A stretch of 64,000 nucleotides of DNA from Sphingomonas sanguinis NBRC 13937. Lineage in GTDB: Bacteria; Pseudomonadota; Alphaproteobacteria; Sphingomonadales; Sphingomonadaceae. The notes beneath the pieces were generated by a model. The model had not been told where the DNA came from and searched no databases. It saw nothing but the letters and a program-made list of their open reading frames with translations. The stretch lies in NCBI RefSeq assembly GCF_001591005.1, contig NZ_BCTY01000010.1:22925-86924 (forward strand), given 5' to 3'. Positions within the stretch are counted from its first letter, which is position 1, and each line of letters begins with the position of its first letter. Positions 30,746-39,899 of this stretch are shown here, piece after piece. The position numbers and the translations under genes were made by a program.

Positions 30746-32130
30746 CGCGCCTCGCCCTTCCCCTCGCCACCGCGCTGCTGCTCGCGGGATGTATCGGCCC
30801 GCGCCCGGCGCCCCCCGCCGATACCGCCGTCGTGCCGCCACCCGCCTGGCGCACCGCGCTCGGTCCCGGCAGTCCGATCGCGGCCGACTGGTGGCAGGCG
30901 TTTGGCGATCCGCAGCTGACCGCACTGGTTGCCCGCGCGCTGGAGAATAGCCCCGATCTGGGCAGCGCCGCTGCCCGGGTGGAAGAGGCGCGCGCGCAGG
31001 AACGACTCGCCCGCGCGCAACTCTCGCCCAATGTCACGGCGGGCCTGCCGGTCAGCGAGGGGCGCAGCGTCTCCGCCTTCGGCACTGGACTCGACCAGCT
31101 GGGCGCGCAGCCGCTGGTCCAGGCCAGCTATGATTTCGATCTCTTCGGCCGCCTACGCAACGCCCGCGCCGCCGCCCGAGCCCAATTGCTGGCGACCGAG
31201 GCGGCGCGCGACACCGTCCGGTTGGCGATCGCCGCCGGCGTGGCAAGCGGCTATGTGACCCTGCGGGCGCTCGACCACCGGCTGCACATCGCCGAGGAGA
31301 CGCTGGCCGCGCGCGCCGACGCGCTGCGCATTGCCCGGCGGCGGGCGGAGACGGGCTATACCTCCAACCTCGAACTGCGACAGGCGCAAGGCGAATATCA
31401 CGCGACCGAGCAACTGGTCGCCGCCGCCCGGCTGGCCGTCACGCGCCAGGAAAATGCACTGAGCGTCCTTGTCGGCGGCACGCCCGGCCCGATTTCGCGC
31501 GGGCTGGCGATCGACCGGCTGATCCGCCCCGCCATCCCCGACGGCCTGCCCGCCGACCTGCTGCGCCGCCGCCCCGACCTGTTCCAGGCGGAGCAAGCGC
31601 TGGTCGCCGCCGACCGCTCGCTCGACAGTTCGCGCGCGGCGATGCTGCCCAGCCTGGGGCTGACCGGATCGGCGGGCGTCGCCTTTTCCAATGCGCTCAA
31701 CAATCCGATCACCCTGTTTTCGATCGGTGGCAGCGTACTCGCGCCGATCTTCGACGCCGGGCGCCTGCGCGCGCAGGCCGATGCCAGTGCGGCACGGCGC
31801 GACCAGGCCGCCTATGCCTATCGCAAGACCGCGCTGACCGCCTTCCGCGAGGTGGACGACAGCCTCGCCTCGGTCCGTCGCTCGGGCGAGCAGGCGGTGG
31901 CGCTGGCCGGGCAGCGTGCCGCGCAGGCGGATGGGTTGCGCATCGCCTCCAACCGCTACCGGGCAGGCTATTCCTCCTATCTGGAACAGCTGGATGCGCA
32001 GCGCGGATTGCTGACCGCCGAACTGGCGCTGGCCGAGGCGCAGGCCAATCAGCTGACCGCCTATATCACCCTGTACCAGGCGATGGGCGGTGGCTGGTCC
32101 GCCGATGCGATCCGCGCCACCGCCCGATAG
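30742..32130 (+). CDS. Outer membrane channel lipoprotein (NodT family) of the Emr-type exporter
   Basis: This 462-aa protein has a lipoprotein signal (LPLATALLLAGCIG, Cys about 17) and the duplicated OEP domain: ASYDFDLFGRLRNARAAARAQ in the first half and DLLRRRPDLFQAEQALVAADRS in the second. It is the third gene of the exporter operon and overlaps the adaptor by 4 bp. It should provide the outer membrane exit tunnel. It is about 14 residues shorter than the RND-associated channel and is a paralogue of it. Confidence 0.93.
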   Translation: MTRLALPLATALLLAGCIGPRPAPPADTAVVPPPAWRTALGPGSPIAADWWQAFGDPQLTALVARALENSPDLGSAAARVEEARAQERLARAQLSPNVTAGLPVSEGRSVSAFGTGLDQLGAQPLVQASYDFDLFGRLRNARAAARAQLLATEAARDTVRLAIAAGVASGYVTLRALDHRLHIAEETLAARADALRIARRRAETGYTSNLELRQAQGEYHATEQLVAAARLAVTRQENALSVLVGGTPGPISRGLAIDRLIRPAIPDGLPADLLRRRPDLFQAEQALVAADRSLDSSRAAMLPSLGLTGSAGVAFSNALNNPITLFSIGGSVLAPIFDAGRLRAQADASAARRDQAAYAYRKTALTAFREVDDSLASVRRSGEQAVALAGQRAAQADGLRIASNRYRAGYSSYLEQLDAQRGLLTAELALAEAQANQLTAYITLYQAMGGGWSADAIRATAR

Positions 32131-32199
32131 GACGTATGGAACGCGAGCGCCCCTGATGCGCTAAGCCCCGCGAACCGATTCATGATTGGGAGCACCGAT

Positions 32200-32625
32200 A
32201 TGGGCGTGAACGTGATCTACAAGACCAAGGCAACGGCCACCGGCGGGCGCGACGGCGCGGCGCGGTCGGAGGACGGCTCGGTCGACGTCAAGCTGGTCGT
32301 GCCGAAGGAAATGGGCGGTCCGGGCGGTGAGGGGGCGAACCCCGAAAAGCTGTTCGCCGCCGGCTATTCGGCCTGTTTCCTGGGCGCGATGAAGGCCGTG
32401 TCGGGTAAGGAAGGCGTGAAGGTGCCGCCGGACGCTACCGTCACCGCCGAGGTCGGCTTCGGCCCACGTGAAGAGGGCGGCTTCGGCATCACCGTCGATC
32501 TGGTGGCGAGCCTGCCCGGCGTCGAGCGCGCGGACGGTGAGCGCCTGATGCACGCCGCACATCAGGTCTGCCCCTACTCCAATGCGACTCGTGGCAATGT
32601 CGATGTCGGCCTGACCCTCGCCTGA
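32200..32625 (+). CDS. ohr: Organic hydroperoxide resistance protein (Ohr/OsmC family)
   Basis: This 141-aa thiol peroxidase reduces organic hydroperoxides in the cytoplasm. The two catalytic cysteines are Cys59 (GYSACFLGAMK) and Cys124 (HQVCPYSNATRGNV). The conserved Arg (GGRDG, residue 17) and Glu (NPEKLFAAG) of the Ohr active site are present. Sequence and length fit Ohr rather than OsmC. ATG 32200 was taken because GGGAGC precedes it by 7 bases; an ATG at 32182 has no ribosome site. No OhrR gene is next to it. A strong hairpin follows. Confidence 0.93.
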   Translation: MGVNVIYKTKATATGGRDGAARSEDGSVDVKLVVPKEMGGPGGEGANPEKLFAAGYSACFLGAMKAVSGKEGVKVPPDATVTAEVGFGPREEGGFGITVDLVASLPGVERADGERLMHAAHQVCPYSNATRGNVDVGLTLA

Positions 32626-32648
32626 GCCTCTACCCCTCACCTATTCGC

Positions 32649-32679
32649 AAGCCCTTCGCCCGATGACGGCGAAGGGCTT
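32649..32679 (+). terminator. Terminator after ohr
   Basis: A perfect 12-bp stem AAGCCCTTCGCC (32649-32660) and GGCGAAGGGCTT (32668-32679) with a 7-base loop sits 23 bp after the ohr stop and before gloA. Confidence 0.75.
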
Positions 32680-32703
32680 CGCCGTTTCCAAGGACCCGAT
32701 GAT

Positions 32704-33216
32704 ATGACCCGCCCGACCGGCACCGAGAGCTTCGCCCTCAACCAGACGATGCTGCGCATCCGCGATCCCCGGCCCTCACTCGCCTTTTATCAGGACGTGC
32801 TTGGCATGACGCTGCTCCAGAAGCTGGATTTCGAGGAGATGAAATTCTCGCTCTATTTCCTCGCCTATCTGGCCGAGGGCGAGACGATCCCGGAAGACCC
32901 CGCCGAACGCGCCCGCTTCATCTTCAACCGCGAGACGACGCTGGAGCTGACCCATAATTGGGGCACGGAGAGCGACCCAGATTTCCGGGGCTATCATGAC
33001 GGCAATGCCGATCCGCGCGGCTTTGGCCATATCGGGATCAGCGTCGCGAACGTCACCGAGGCCTGCGCGCGATTCGAGGCGATGGGCGTACCGTTCAAGA
33101 AGCGGCCGCAGGACGGCAAGATGAAGGATATCGCCTTCATCACCGACCCGGACGGTTACTGGATCGAGATTCTTTCGGCACAGGGAATGGCAGAAAGCAT
33201 CGCGTCCAACAGCTGA
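32704..33216 (+). CDS. gloA: Lactoylglutathione lyase (glyoxalase I)
   Basis: This 170-aa metalloenzyme converts the glutathione-methylglyoxal hemithioacetal to S-lactoylglutathione. Metal ligands of the VOC fold can be placed at Gln ([11 protein letters not shown]), Glu ([16 protein letters not shown]), His (GFGHIGISV) and Glu ([12 protein letters not shown]). The insert with the extra helix ([19 protein letters not shown]) is that of the longer, Zn-type glyoxalase I found in many alphaproteobacteria. It has its own hairpin-separated unit between ohr and the chemotaxis operon. Confidence 0.95.
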   Translation: MTRPTGTESFALNQTMLRIRDPRPSLAFYQDVLGMTLLQKLDFEEMKFSLYFLAYLAEGETIPEDPAERARFIFNRETTLELTHNWGTESDPDFRGYHDGNADPRGFGHIGISVANVTEACARFEAMGVPFKKRPQDGKMKDIAFITDPDGYWIEILSAQGMAESIASNS

Positions 33217-33272
33217 TTTAACCTCGGCATTCTCTGACCTTGTCCGTTTTGAAACGGGATGTTTACCCCTCC

Positions 33273-33287
33273 TGACCAATATGGTCA
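33273..33287. promoter_or_regulatory. Perfect 15-bp palindrome upstream of the chemotaxis operon
   Basis: TGACCA-ATA-TGGTCA is a perfect inverted repeat 93 bp before the receptor start. Its size fits a dimeric regulator site, but no known operator is recognised and the functional claim is open. Confidence 0.3.
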
Positions 33288-33379
33288 CAGATGTCGGAGG
33301 AACCGGGCTTTTCCCAACACCTCCGTCCAGATGCGAGTGCTCCCGCTCGCCTGAAGATTTTTTCGGAGGGTATCCCGTT

Positions 33380-34819
33380 ATGTTGTCCTGGTTTGCCAAG
33401 ACGGCACCGATTCGTGTGAAATTCGATGCACTGACGGTGATCTATGGCGGCATTGCCGCTGTCGGCCTGGGCGCGACAATCGTGGCGAGTGGCGGCTTGT
33501 CTCTCAGCCTGCCGATCATCCTCGCCGCCACGGGGCTGGTCGCCTCGCTGATCGTCTCGCGGGTCAGCCGCAAGCTGATCTGCGATCCCTATGTCGGCAG
33601 CGTCGTCGCCATGGAAGCCCTGGCGTCCGGCGACTATAACCGCGAAATCCTCTACACCGACTATCAGGACTGCATCGGCCGGATCGCGAAATCCATCGTG
33701 GTCTTCCAGCGCAACGCCGCCCGCGTCCAGGAAGCGGCCCACGCGCAGGACATCGTCGTCGGCGCGCTGGGCAAGGGGCTGGGCGACCTGGCCGAGGGCA
33801 ATCTGACCGCCGCCATCCAGACGCCCTTCCCCGCCGATTACGAAAAGCTGCGCCTCGACTTCAACCGCGCGACGGACGCTTTGGCCCGCACGATGAGCGC
33901 GGTCACGGTCGCCACGCACGGCATCAATTCGGGCGCCAGCGACATCCGCCAGGCGTCCGACGACCTGTCGCAGCGCACCGAGCAGCAGGCCGCCAGCCTG
34001 GAGGAAACCTCGGCCGCGATGGACGAGATCACCTCGACCGTCCGCCAGACCGCCGAAGGCGCGAACCGCGCCAACCGCGCGGTCGCCGATGCGCGGATCG
34101 AGGCCGAACAGTCGGGCGAGGTGGTGCGCCGCGCGGTCGACGCCATGGCAGGCATCGAGCGCGCCTCCAGCGAGATTTCCGAGATCATCAGCGTCATCGA
34201 CGGTATCGCCTTCCAGACCAACCTCCTGGCGCTGAACGCCGGGGTCGAGGCGGCACGCGCGGGTGACGCGGGCAAGGGTTTCGCGGTCGTCGCCTCCGAA
34301 GTGCGCGCCCTGGCGCAGCGCTCGGCCGACGCGGCCAAGGACGTGAAGTCGCGAATCCTCGCCAGCTCGGAACAGGTCGAATCGGGTGTCAGCCTGGTCA
34401 GCGAGACCGGCCGGGCGCTGGAGCGGATCATCGGCCAGATCACCGAGATCAGCACGCTGGTGGAAAACATCGCCAGCTCGGCCGAAAAACAGGCGATCGG
34501 GCTTCAGGAAGTCAACACCGCCGTCTCCGCGATGGACGGCGTGACCCAACAGAACGCCGCGATGGTCGAACAGGCCACCGCCGCCGCCCGCTCGCTGGCG
34601 GTGGAGGCCGATGGCCTGGCGCGCGAGATCGCCCGTTTCCGAATCAGCAACCAGCCGGGCGATGGCTTTGCCGCGCCCCAGCCGGTCCACCAATTGCAAC
34701 AAAGGGCCGCCGCCGCCGGGCGCCGCATCGTCCAGACCGCACAGGTCACGCGCCCCGCACCGCAGACGACCGGCAATGTCGCCCTGGCCGTCAACGACGA
34801 GGAATGGACCGAATTCTGA
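33380..34819 (+). CDS. Methyl-accepting chemotaxis protein without periplasmic sensor domain
   Basis: This 479-aa receptor is first in the che operon. Two hydrophobic helices (about residues 16-60) are separated by only a few residues, so there is no extracellular ligand domain. A HAMP-like and linker region follows. The long signalling hairpin has its tip at EISEIISVIDGIAFQTNLLALNAGVEAARAG, and the methylation helices are Glu/Gln-rich. The extreme C-terminus is EEWTEF, an aromatic W-x-x-F tail resembling the CheR/CheB-tethering pentapeptide NWETF. GGAGG precedes the ATG. The signal is likely cytoplasmic or membrane-borne, which is inferred from the missing sensor domain. Confidence 0.92.
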   Translation: MLSWFAKTAPIRVKFDALTVIYGGIAAVGLGATIVASGGLSLSLPIILAATGLVASLIVSRVSRKLICDPYVGSVVAMEALASGDYNREILYTDYQDCIGRIAKSIVVFQRNAARVQEAAHAQDIVVGALGKGLGDLAEGNLTAAIQTPFPADYEKLRLDFNRATDALARTMSAVTVATHGINSGASDIRQASDDLSQRTEQQAASLEETSAAMDEITSTVRQTAEGANRANRAVADARIEAEQSGEVVRRAVDAMAGIERASSEISEIISVIDGIAFQTNLLALNAGVEAARAGDAGKGFAVVASEVRALAQRSADAAKDVKSRILASSEQVESGVSLVSETGRALERIIGQITEISTLVENIASSAEKQAIGLQEVNTAVSAMDGVTQQNAAMVEQATAAARSLAVEADGLAREIARFRISNQPGDGFAAPQPVHQLQQRAAAAGRRIVQTAQVTRPAPQTTGNVALAVNDEEWTEF

Positions 34820-34830
34820 TCTTCCCGAAC

Positions 34831-34858
34831 TCCCGCGCCCACCCCGTTGGGCGCGGGA
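34831..34858 (+). terminator. Hairpin between the receptor gene and the STAS gene
   Basis: An 11-bp stem TCCCGCGCCCA (34831-34841) and TGGGCGCGGGA (34848-34858) with a 6-base loop lies 12 bp after the receptor stop. It may separate the receptor transcript from the rest of the operon or attenuate it. Confidence 0.6.
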
Positions 34859-34948
34859 GCCCCGATCCGAAGTCGGTAACCTCGCCTACACCATTCATCC
34901 GATAGGATGTCTCGGCGCGATCATTCGCCCAAGTCCCGGAGTCCGATC

Positions 34949-35218
34949 ATGTCCGCCTTGTCCCTTGCCCCCGTGCTCGACACCACCGCCGCCGCTCCGT
35001 TGCGACAGGCGCTGCTCGATCTGATCGCGTCGGGTGACGCCATCACTCTCGACGGGTCGCAGGTGGCGCAGGCGGGTCAGGCCTGTCTCCAGGTGCTGGC
35101 GAGTGCGCAGGCCATGGCCGCATCGGTCCGGGCCGACTTTGAACTGCAAAATCCATCCGAGGCCTTGGCTTCGATGATCGCGCTGGCCGGGCTCGACAGC
35201 CTCGCCACCGCCGCCTGA
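34949..35218 (+). CDS. Small STAS-domain chemotaxis protein
   Basis: This 89-aa single-domain protein has the STAS fold (LDTTAAAPLRQALLDLIASGD, ITLDGSQVAQAGQACLQVL). A STAS protein occupies the same place in the che1 operon of Sinorhizobium meliloti (orf2, upstream of cheA). A role in assembling or tuning the receptor-kinase array is inferred from that. The Ser commonly phosphorylated in anti-sigma antagonists is not obvious; Asp and Ser at DGSQ could be candidates. It lies 13 bp before cheA. Confidence 0.85.
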   Translation: MSALSLAPVLDTTAAAPLRQALLDLIASGDAITLDGSQVAQAGQACLQVLASAQAMAASVRADFELQNPSEALASMIALAGLDSLATAA

Positions 35219-35231
35219 GGGGGGCGACCCG

Positions 35232-37436
35232 ATGAATCTCGACGAGATCCAGCAGATTTTCTTCCAGGAGTGCGAGGAAGGTCTCGGCGCACTGGAAACC
35301 GCCTTCGACGATCTGCGGCGCGGGCGTCACGACGACGAGACGATCAACACCGTCTTTCGCGCGGTCCACTCGATCAAGGGCGGTGCGGGCGCGTTCGGCC
35401 ATGAACGGCTGCAGCATTTCTCGCACCATTACGAAACCGTCCTCGACCTGATTCGCAACGGCACGCTGCCGCTTGGCGAACCGCTGATCGACCTGATCGT
35501 CGCGGCGTTCGACACGCTGTCCGACCATGTCGCCGCCGCTCGTGGCGAGGGCGCGACGCCAGCGGACCAGGCTATGCTCGACCGGCTGGGCGCGGCCGCA
35601 CTGGGCGATGTCGGGGGCGGGACGGCCGAGCCCGAAGCCGCCGCCGAACCCGTGGCCGAGGTGCAGGCAGAGGCCGCGCCCGCGCTCGACGATTTCGACG
35701 CGCTGTTCGCGATGCTCGAAGATCCCGCTCCCGCGGCCGAGGAAGCGACGCCCGAGTGGATCGTCACGGTGCATCCGGGGCCGCGCGCCTTCGATCACGG
35801 GGCCGAGCCGATGCTGGCGCTGCGCGAACTGGTGAGGATGGGCGGTCGTACCCTGTCCGCCGACTTGTCCGATCTGCCGCTGCTCGACGGTCTGGACGCC
35901 GAGCGCGCCTATATCGGTTTCACCATGGCGCTGCCCGGTGATGCCGATGAGGAGGATATTCGCGCGGTCTTCGACTTTGCCGACCCGCAATGCCGCCTGA
36001 CCGTCACCCGCGCCGCCGTCGCCGCACCAGCCCCGGTCGTGGCAGAGGTCGAGGCCGAACCGGCACCGCCCGCGCCCGTTATGGTCGAGGAAATGCCCGT
36101 TGCCCCCGCGCCCGTGGCGGCACCGGCTCCGACGCCCCCCGCCCTGGTCGCCGTGGCACCGCCGCCGCCCGCGCCTGCGCCCGCCGCAGCCCCCGTTTCG
36201 GTGACCGAGGCGGCGAGCAGCCCGCGCGTCGCCGCCGCCGCCGCGCAGACGATCCGCGTCGACCTCGACAAGCTCGACCGGCTGGTCAACCTGGTCGGCG
36301 AGCTGGTGATTACCCAGGCGATGCTGGCCCAGCGCCTGTCCGAAAGCGACATGGGCTCGATCCCCGAGCTGTCCGACCTCGACCACCTGACGCGCGAGCT
36401 GCAAGATTCGACGATGGCGATCCGCGCCCAGCCGATGAAGACCGTCTTCAGCCGCGTGCCGCGAATCATCCGCGAGTTGGAGGTCGAAACCGGCAAGCGC
36501 GTCCGCCTGGAAGTCGAGGGCGAGATGACCGAAGTCGACAAGACCGTGGTCGAGCGGATCGGCGAACCGCTGACCCACCTGATCCGCAACGCCGTCGACC
36601 ATGGCCTGGAGACCCCGGCCGATCGCAAGGCGGCGGGCAAGGACGGCGAAGGCGTGGTCACCCTGTCGGCCGCGCATCAGTCGGGCCGGATCGTCATCAC
36701 CGTCGCCGATGACGGACGCGGCATCGACCGCGCCCGCGTCAAGGCGAAGGCGATCGAGCGCGGCATCATCGCCCCCGATGCGCAGCTGTCCGAGGAAGAG
36801 ATCGACAATCTGATCTTCGCCCCAGGCTTTTCGACCGCCGCCGTCGTCTCCAACATCTCGGGGCGCGGCGTCGGCATGGACGTGGTGCGCAAGAACATCC
36901 AGGCGCTGGGCGGCCGCATCGGCATCCAGTCAGTGCTGGGCAAGGGGTCGAGCTTCTCGCTCAGCCTGCCGCTGACGCTGGCGGTGCTGGACGGCATGAT
37001 CGTCACGGTCGGCGACCAGACCTTCGTCATCCCGCTGACCCATATCGTCGAAAGCCTGCGTCCGGGCATCGACGAGGTGCATGTGGTCGGCGGCCAGTCG
37101 CCGCTGCTCGACGTGCGCGGCACCTATGTTCCCGTCCACCGGGTCGGCGAGCAGCTCGGCGTCACCGGCGCGATCGCCAAGCCCGAAAATGCGGTGCTGA
37201 TCGTGGTCGAAAGCGACCAGGGCCAGGCCGTGCTGATGGTCGACTCGATCCAGGACCAGCGTCAGGTGGTCGTGAAAAGCCTGGAGGCGAATTACCGCGC
37301 CATCCATGGCCTGGCCGGGGCAACGATCCTGGGCGACGGGCGCGTCGCGCTCATCCTCGACGTCGATGCGCTGATCGGCCGCTGGCGGCGTGACGGCCGC
37401 GGGCCGAGCGCCTTCCTGGAAGACCTGGCAGCGTGA
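35232..37436 (+). CDS. cheA: Chemotaxis histidine kinase CheA
   Basis: This 734-aa cytoplasmic kinase passes phosphate to CheY and CheB. The P1 Hpt domain has phospho-acceptor His46 in AVHSIKGGAGAFG. A Pro/Ala-rich region (about residues 260-335) replaces an easily recognised P2. The dimerisation domain contains DKLDRLVNLVGELVITQAM. The kinase ATP domain has HLIRNAVDHGLETPADR (N-box) and VADDGRGIDRARV (G1). The CheW-like P5 domain ends with RWRRDGRGPSAFLEDL. It overlaps cheR by 4 bp (GTGA). The length is normal for alphaproteobacterial CheA. Confidence 0.97.
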   Translation: MNLDEIQQIFFQECEEGLGALETAFDDLRRGRHDDETINTVFRAVHSIKGGAGAFGHERLQHFSHHYETVLDLIRNGTLPLGEPLIDLIVAAFDTLSDHVAAARGEGATPADQAMLDRLGAAALGDVGGGTAEPEAAAEPVAEVQAEAAPALDDFDALFAMLEDPAPAAEEATPEWIVTVHPGPRAFDHGAEPMLALRELVRMGGRTLSADLSDLPLLDGLDAERAYIGFTMALPGDADEEDIRAVFDFADPQCRLTVTRAAVAAPAPVVAEVEAEPAPPAPVMVEEMPVAPAPVAAPAPTPPALVAVAPPPPAPAPAAAPVSVTEAASSPRVAAAAAQTIRVDLDKLDRLVNLVGELVITQAMLAQRLSESDMGSIPELSDLDHLTRELQDSTMAIRAQPMKTVFSRVPRIIRELEVETGKRVRLEVEGEMTEVDKTVVERIGEPLTHLIRNAVDHGLETPADRKAAGKDGEGVVTLSAAHQSGRIVITVADDGRGIDRARVKAKAIERGIIAPDAQLSEEEIDNLIFAPGFSTAAVVSNISGRGVGMDVVRKNIQALGGRIGIQSVLGKGSSFSLSLPLTLAVLDGMIVTVGDQTFVIPLTHIVESLRPGIDEVHVVGGQSPLLDVRGTYVPVHRVGEQLGVTGAIAKPENAVLIVVESDQGQAVLMVDSIQDQRQVVVKSLEANYRAIHGLAGATILGDGRVALILDVDALIGRWRRDGRGPSAFLEDLAA

Positions 37437-38302
37437 CCGCGCTCGCCGCCCTTTCCCCGCGCGGGAGCGAACGCGAGATGGAGTTCGCCTTCTCGGCGTC
37501 CGACCATCGCGCGATCGCCGACCTGATCTATGCCGAATCGGGCATCCTGCTGCCCGAGACCAAGGCCAAGCTGATCTATGGGCGACTGGCGCGGCGGCTG
37601 CGGGCGTGCGGGTTGAACGACTTCCCGTCCTATCTCGCCTTGATCGAGACGGATGCGGACGAACGGGCCCGCGCGGTCGATGCGCTGACCACCAACCACA
37701 CCGCCTTCTTCCGCGAAAATCATCATTTCGAGCATTTCCACGAGGCGCTCTGGCCGGATTTCCGCCAGCGGCTGGCCAGCGGCGGGCGCGTGCGCATCTG
37801 GTCGGCGGCCTGCTCCAGCGGCGAGGAACCCTATTCGCTGATGATGACGATCGCGGGCCAGGACGTCCGTGCCGCCGAGAAGCTGGCGACCCAGGATTTC
37901 CGCCTGCTGGCGACCGACCTGTCGCCCAGCGTCATCGCCACCGCGCGCAGCGGCCGCTATCCGCTGGATACGACCCGCGCCATGCCTGCGTCGATGCGCT
38001 CGACCTGGTGCCGCCGGGTCGGGGAGCAGGACGAGCTGCACCCCGCGCTGCGCGCGCCCATCGCCTTTCGCGAGCTGAACCTGCTGCGCGGCTGGCCGAT
38101 GAAGCGCCCCTTCGACGTCATCTTCTGCCGCAACGTCATGATCTATTTCGATGAGCCCACCAAGGCCCGGCTCCTGGGCCGGTTCGCCGACCAGCTGGTC
38201 GATGGCGGTATCATCTATATCGGCCATGCCGAACGCATCCCCACCGAGGTCGCGGATCGTTTCCGCTGCATCGGCCGAACCGCTTTTCAGAAAGTGTCCT
38301 GA
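37433..38302 (+). CDS. cheR: Chemotaxis protein methyltransferase CheR
   Basis: This 289-aa enzyme transfers methyl groups from S-adenosylmethionine to Glu residues of receptors. It has the N-terminal helical domain (ADLIYAESGILLPETKAKLIYGRL) and the SAM-binding motif IWSAACSSGEEPYSLMM. The conserved FDVIFCRNVMIYFDE and the end GIIYIGHAERIP are also present. The GTG start overlaps the cheA stop. CheR may bind the EEWTEF tail of the receptor at the head of the operon. The order cheR then cheB is typical. Confidence 0.96.
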   Translation: MTALAALSPRGSEREMEFAFSASDHRAIADLIYAESGILLPETKAKLIYGRLARRLRACGLNDFPSYLALIETDADERARAVDALTTNHTAFFRENHHFEHFHEALWPDFRQRLASGGRVRIWSAACSSGEEPYSLMMTIAGQDVRAAEKLATQDFRLLATDLSPSVIATARSGRYPLDTTRAMPASMRSTWCRRVGEQDELHPALRAPIAFRELNLLRGWPMKRPFDVIFCRNVMIYFDEPTKARLLGRFADQLVDGGIIYIGHAERIPTEVADRFRCIGRTAFQKVS

Positions 38303-39318
38303 TGGCCATCCGAACGCTGATCGTTGACGATTCCCCCACGATGCGCGCGCTGATCGCGAATACACTGAGCCGCGATCCCGATATCGAAGTCGTCGGCGCG
38401 GCCAATGGCCCGCTCCAAGCGCGCGAGATGATCAAGGCGCTGGACCCCGACGTCATCACGTTGGACGTCGAGATGCCCGACATGAACGGCCTCGACTTCC
38501 TCGAACGCGTGATGCGGCTGCGCCCCATGCCCGTCGTCATGCTCTCCACCCTGACCCAGGCTGGCGCGGACATCACGATCCGCGCGCTGGAGCTGGGCGC
38601 GGTCGAATGCTGCGCCAAACCGGCGGCGGGCTGCGTCGACCGCAATCTGGTCGACAGCGTGAAGGCCGCCGCGGGCAGCCGCCGCGTCCGCATGGCCGAC
38701 CATGCCCCCGCCGCGCCCGTGCCCCATGCCCAGTTCGAGCCGCTGCCCAAGGCGCTGATCGCGATCGGCGCATCGACCGGCGGGGTCGAGGCGCTGATCC
38801 AGGTGCTGAGTGGCTTTCCGGCGAACTGCCCGCCGACGGTCATCGTGCAGCACATGCCCGCGACCTTCACCACCAGCTTTGCCGCGCGGCTCGACCGGCT
38901 GTCCCAGCCGACCGTCGCCGAGGCCCGGCACGGCCAGCCGCTGCAACCCGGTCATGTCTATCTGGCGCCCGGCGGCACCCATCACCTGGAAGTCGGCGGC
39001 TTCGAGGGGCAGTATCGCGCGCGCCTGATCCCCGACGATCCCACCAGCGGTCATCGCCCCTCGGTCGACCGGCTGTTCCAGAGCGTCGCCAAGGTCGCCG
39101 GGCGCAACGCGGTCGGCGCGATCCTGACCGGCATGGGCCGCGACGGGGCCGAGGGCCTGCTGGCCATGCGTGGCCAGGGCGCCTTCACGGTCGGCCAGGA
39201 CAAGGAAAGCTGCGTCGTCTATGGCATGCCGGGCGTCGCGCAGGAGATCGGCGCGGTCACCAAGCAGCTGACGCTGACCCGCATCGCGCCCGCCATCATC
39301 GACCGGTGTCGCGCATGA
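38302..39318 (+). CDS. cheB: Chemotaxis methylesterase CheB (active form)
   Basis: This 338-aa enzyme has a receiver domain (Asp in VITLDVEMPDMNG) and a C-terminal methylesterase/deamidase that removes receptor methyl groups. The catalytic triad is intact: Ser158 (AIGASTGGVEAL), His184 (VIVQHMPATF) and Asp281 (LTGMGRDGAEGL). It is phosphorylated by CheA to complete adaptation with CheR. It directly abuts cheR and overlaps cheD by 4 bp. A paralogue 1.5 kb downstream has lost two triad residues. Confidence 0.96.
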   Translation: MAIRTLIVDDSPTMRALIANTLSRDPDIEVVGAANGPLQAREMIKALDPDVITLDVEMPDMNGLDFLERVMRLRPMPVVMLSTLTQAGADITIRALELGAVECCAKPAAGCVDRNLVDSVKAAAGSRRVRMADHAPAAPVPHAQFEPLPKALIAIGASTGGVEALIQVLSGFPANCPPTVIVQHMPATFTTSFAARLDRLSQPTVAEARHGQPLQPGHVYLAPGGTHHLEVGGFEGQYRARLIPDDPTSGHRPSVDRLFQSVAKVAGRNAVGAILTGMGRDGAEGLLAMRGQGAFTVGQDKESCVVYGMPGVAQEIGAVTKQLTLTRIAPAIIDRCRA

Positions 39319-39899
39319 ACGCGATGCGCGCCCCGATCATCACCGGCTTGGCGCAACGCGACGGGCTGCGCCGGATCAACGTGATCCAGGGCGAAACCCG
39401 CGTCAGCCAGGAAAAGGATGTCGTGCTGACCACCGTGCTGGGCAGCTGCATCTCGGCCTGTCTTTACGATCCGATCGCCGGAATCGGCGGATTAAATCAC
39501 TTTTTGCTCGCCGAACCGGGCGTCGCGGAAACCGATCCTAAATCCATGCAGCGCTATGGTGTCTATGCCATGGAAGTTTTGATCAACGCGATGATGGCGC
39601 TCGGCGCACAGCGGCACAGCCTGAAAGCCCGGCTTTTCGGCGGTGCGATGATGCGCGACGGCTTTCGCGACATCGGGTCGGCCAATGCCCAGTTCGCCCG
39701 CCGCTTCCTGGCGGACGAGCGCATCGCGCTGGTGGGCGAGGACGTGGGGGGCATGAGCGCCCGCCGGGTCGAGTTCCGTCCCGCCCTGGGTCTCGCCCGG
39801 TGCCGCCATGTCACCGACACGGTCATGCCGCCGCCACGGGCCGCACGGCCGGCCCCGCCACCACCACCCGCCGCCACCGGCGATGTGGAGTTCTTCTAA
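39315..39899 (+). CDS. cheD: Chemoreceptor glutamine deamidase CheD
   Basis: This 194-aa enzyme deamidates receptor Gln to Glu. The Cys/His/Thr catalytic residues of the family are present: Thr and Cys in LTTVLGSCISACLYD, His in GIGGLNHFLLAEP. A Pro-rich tail (PPPRAARPAPPPPPAATG) precedes the end. The start ATG shares ATGA with the cheB stop, and the stop TAA shares a base with the cheY start (TAATG). This tight coupling suggests a fixed output ratio. Confidence 0.94.
   Translation: MNAMRAPIITGLAQRDGLRRINVIQGETRVSQEKDVVLTTVLGSCISACLYDPIAGIGGLNHFLLAEPGVAETDPKSMQRYGVYAMEVLINAMMALGAQRHSLKARLFGGAMMRDGFRDIGSANAQFARRFLADERIALVGEDVGGMSARRVEFRPALGLARCRHVTDTVMPPPRAARPAPPPPPAATGDVEFF

Noticed and set aside
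35043..36677. Minus-strand frame opposite cheA
   Set aside because: Arises from the Pro/Ala-rich linker and biased codons of cheA; no family features.
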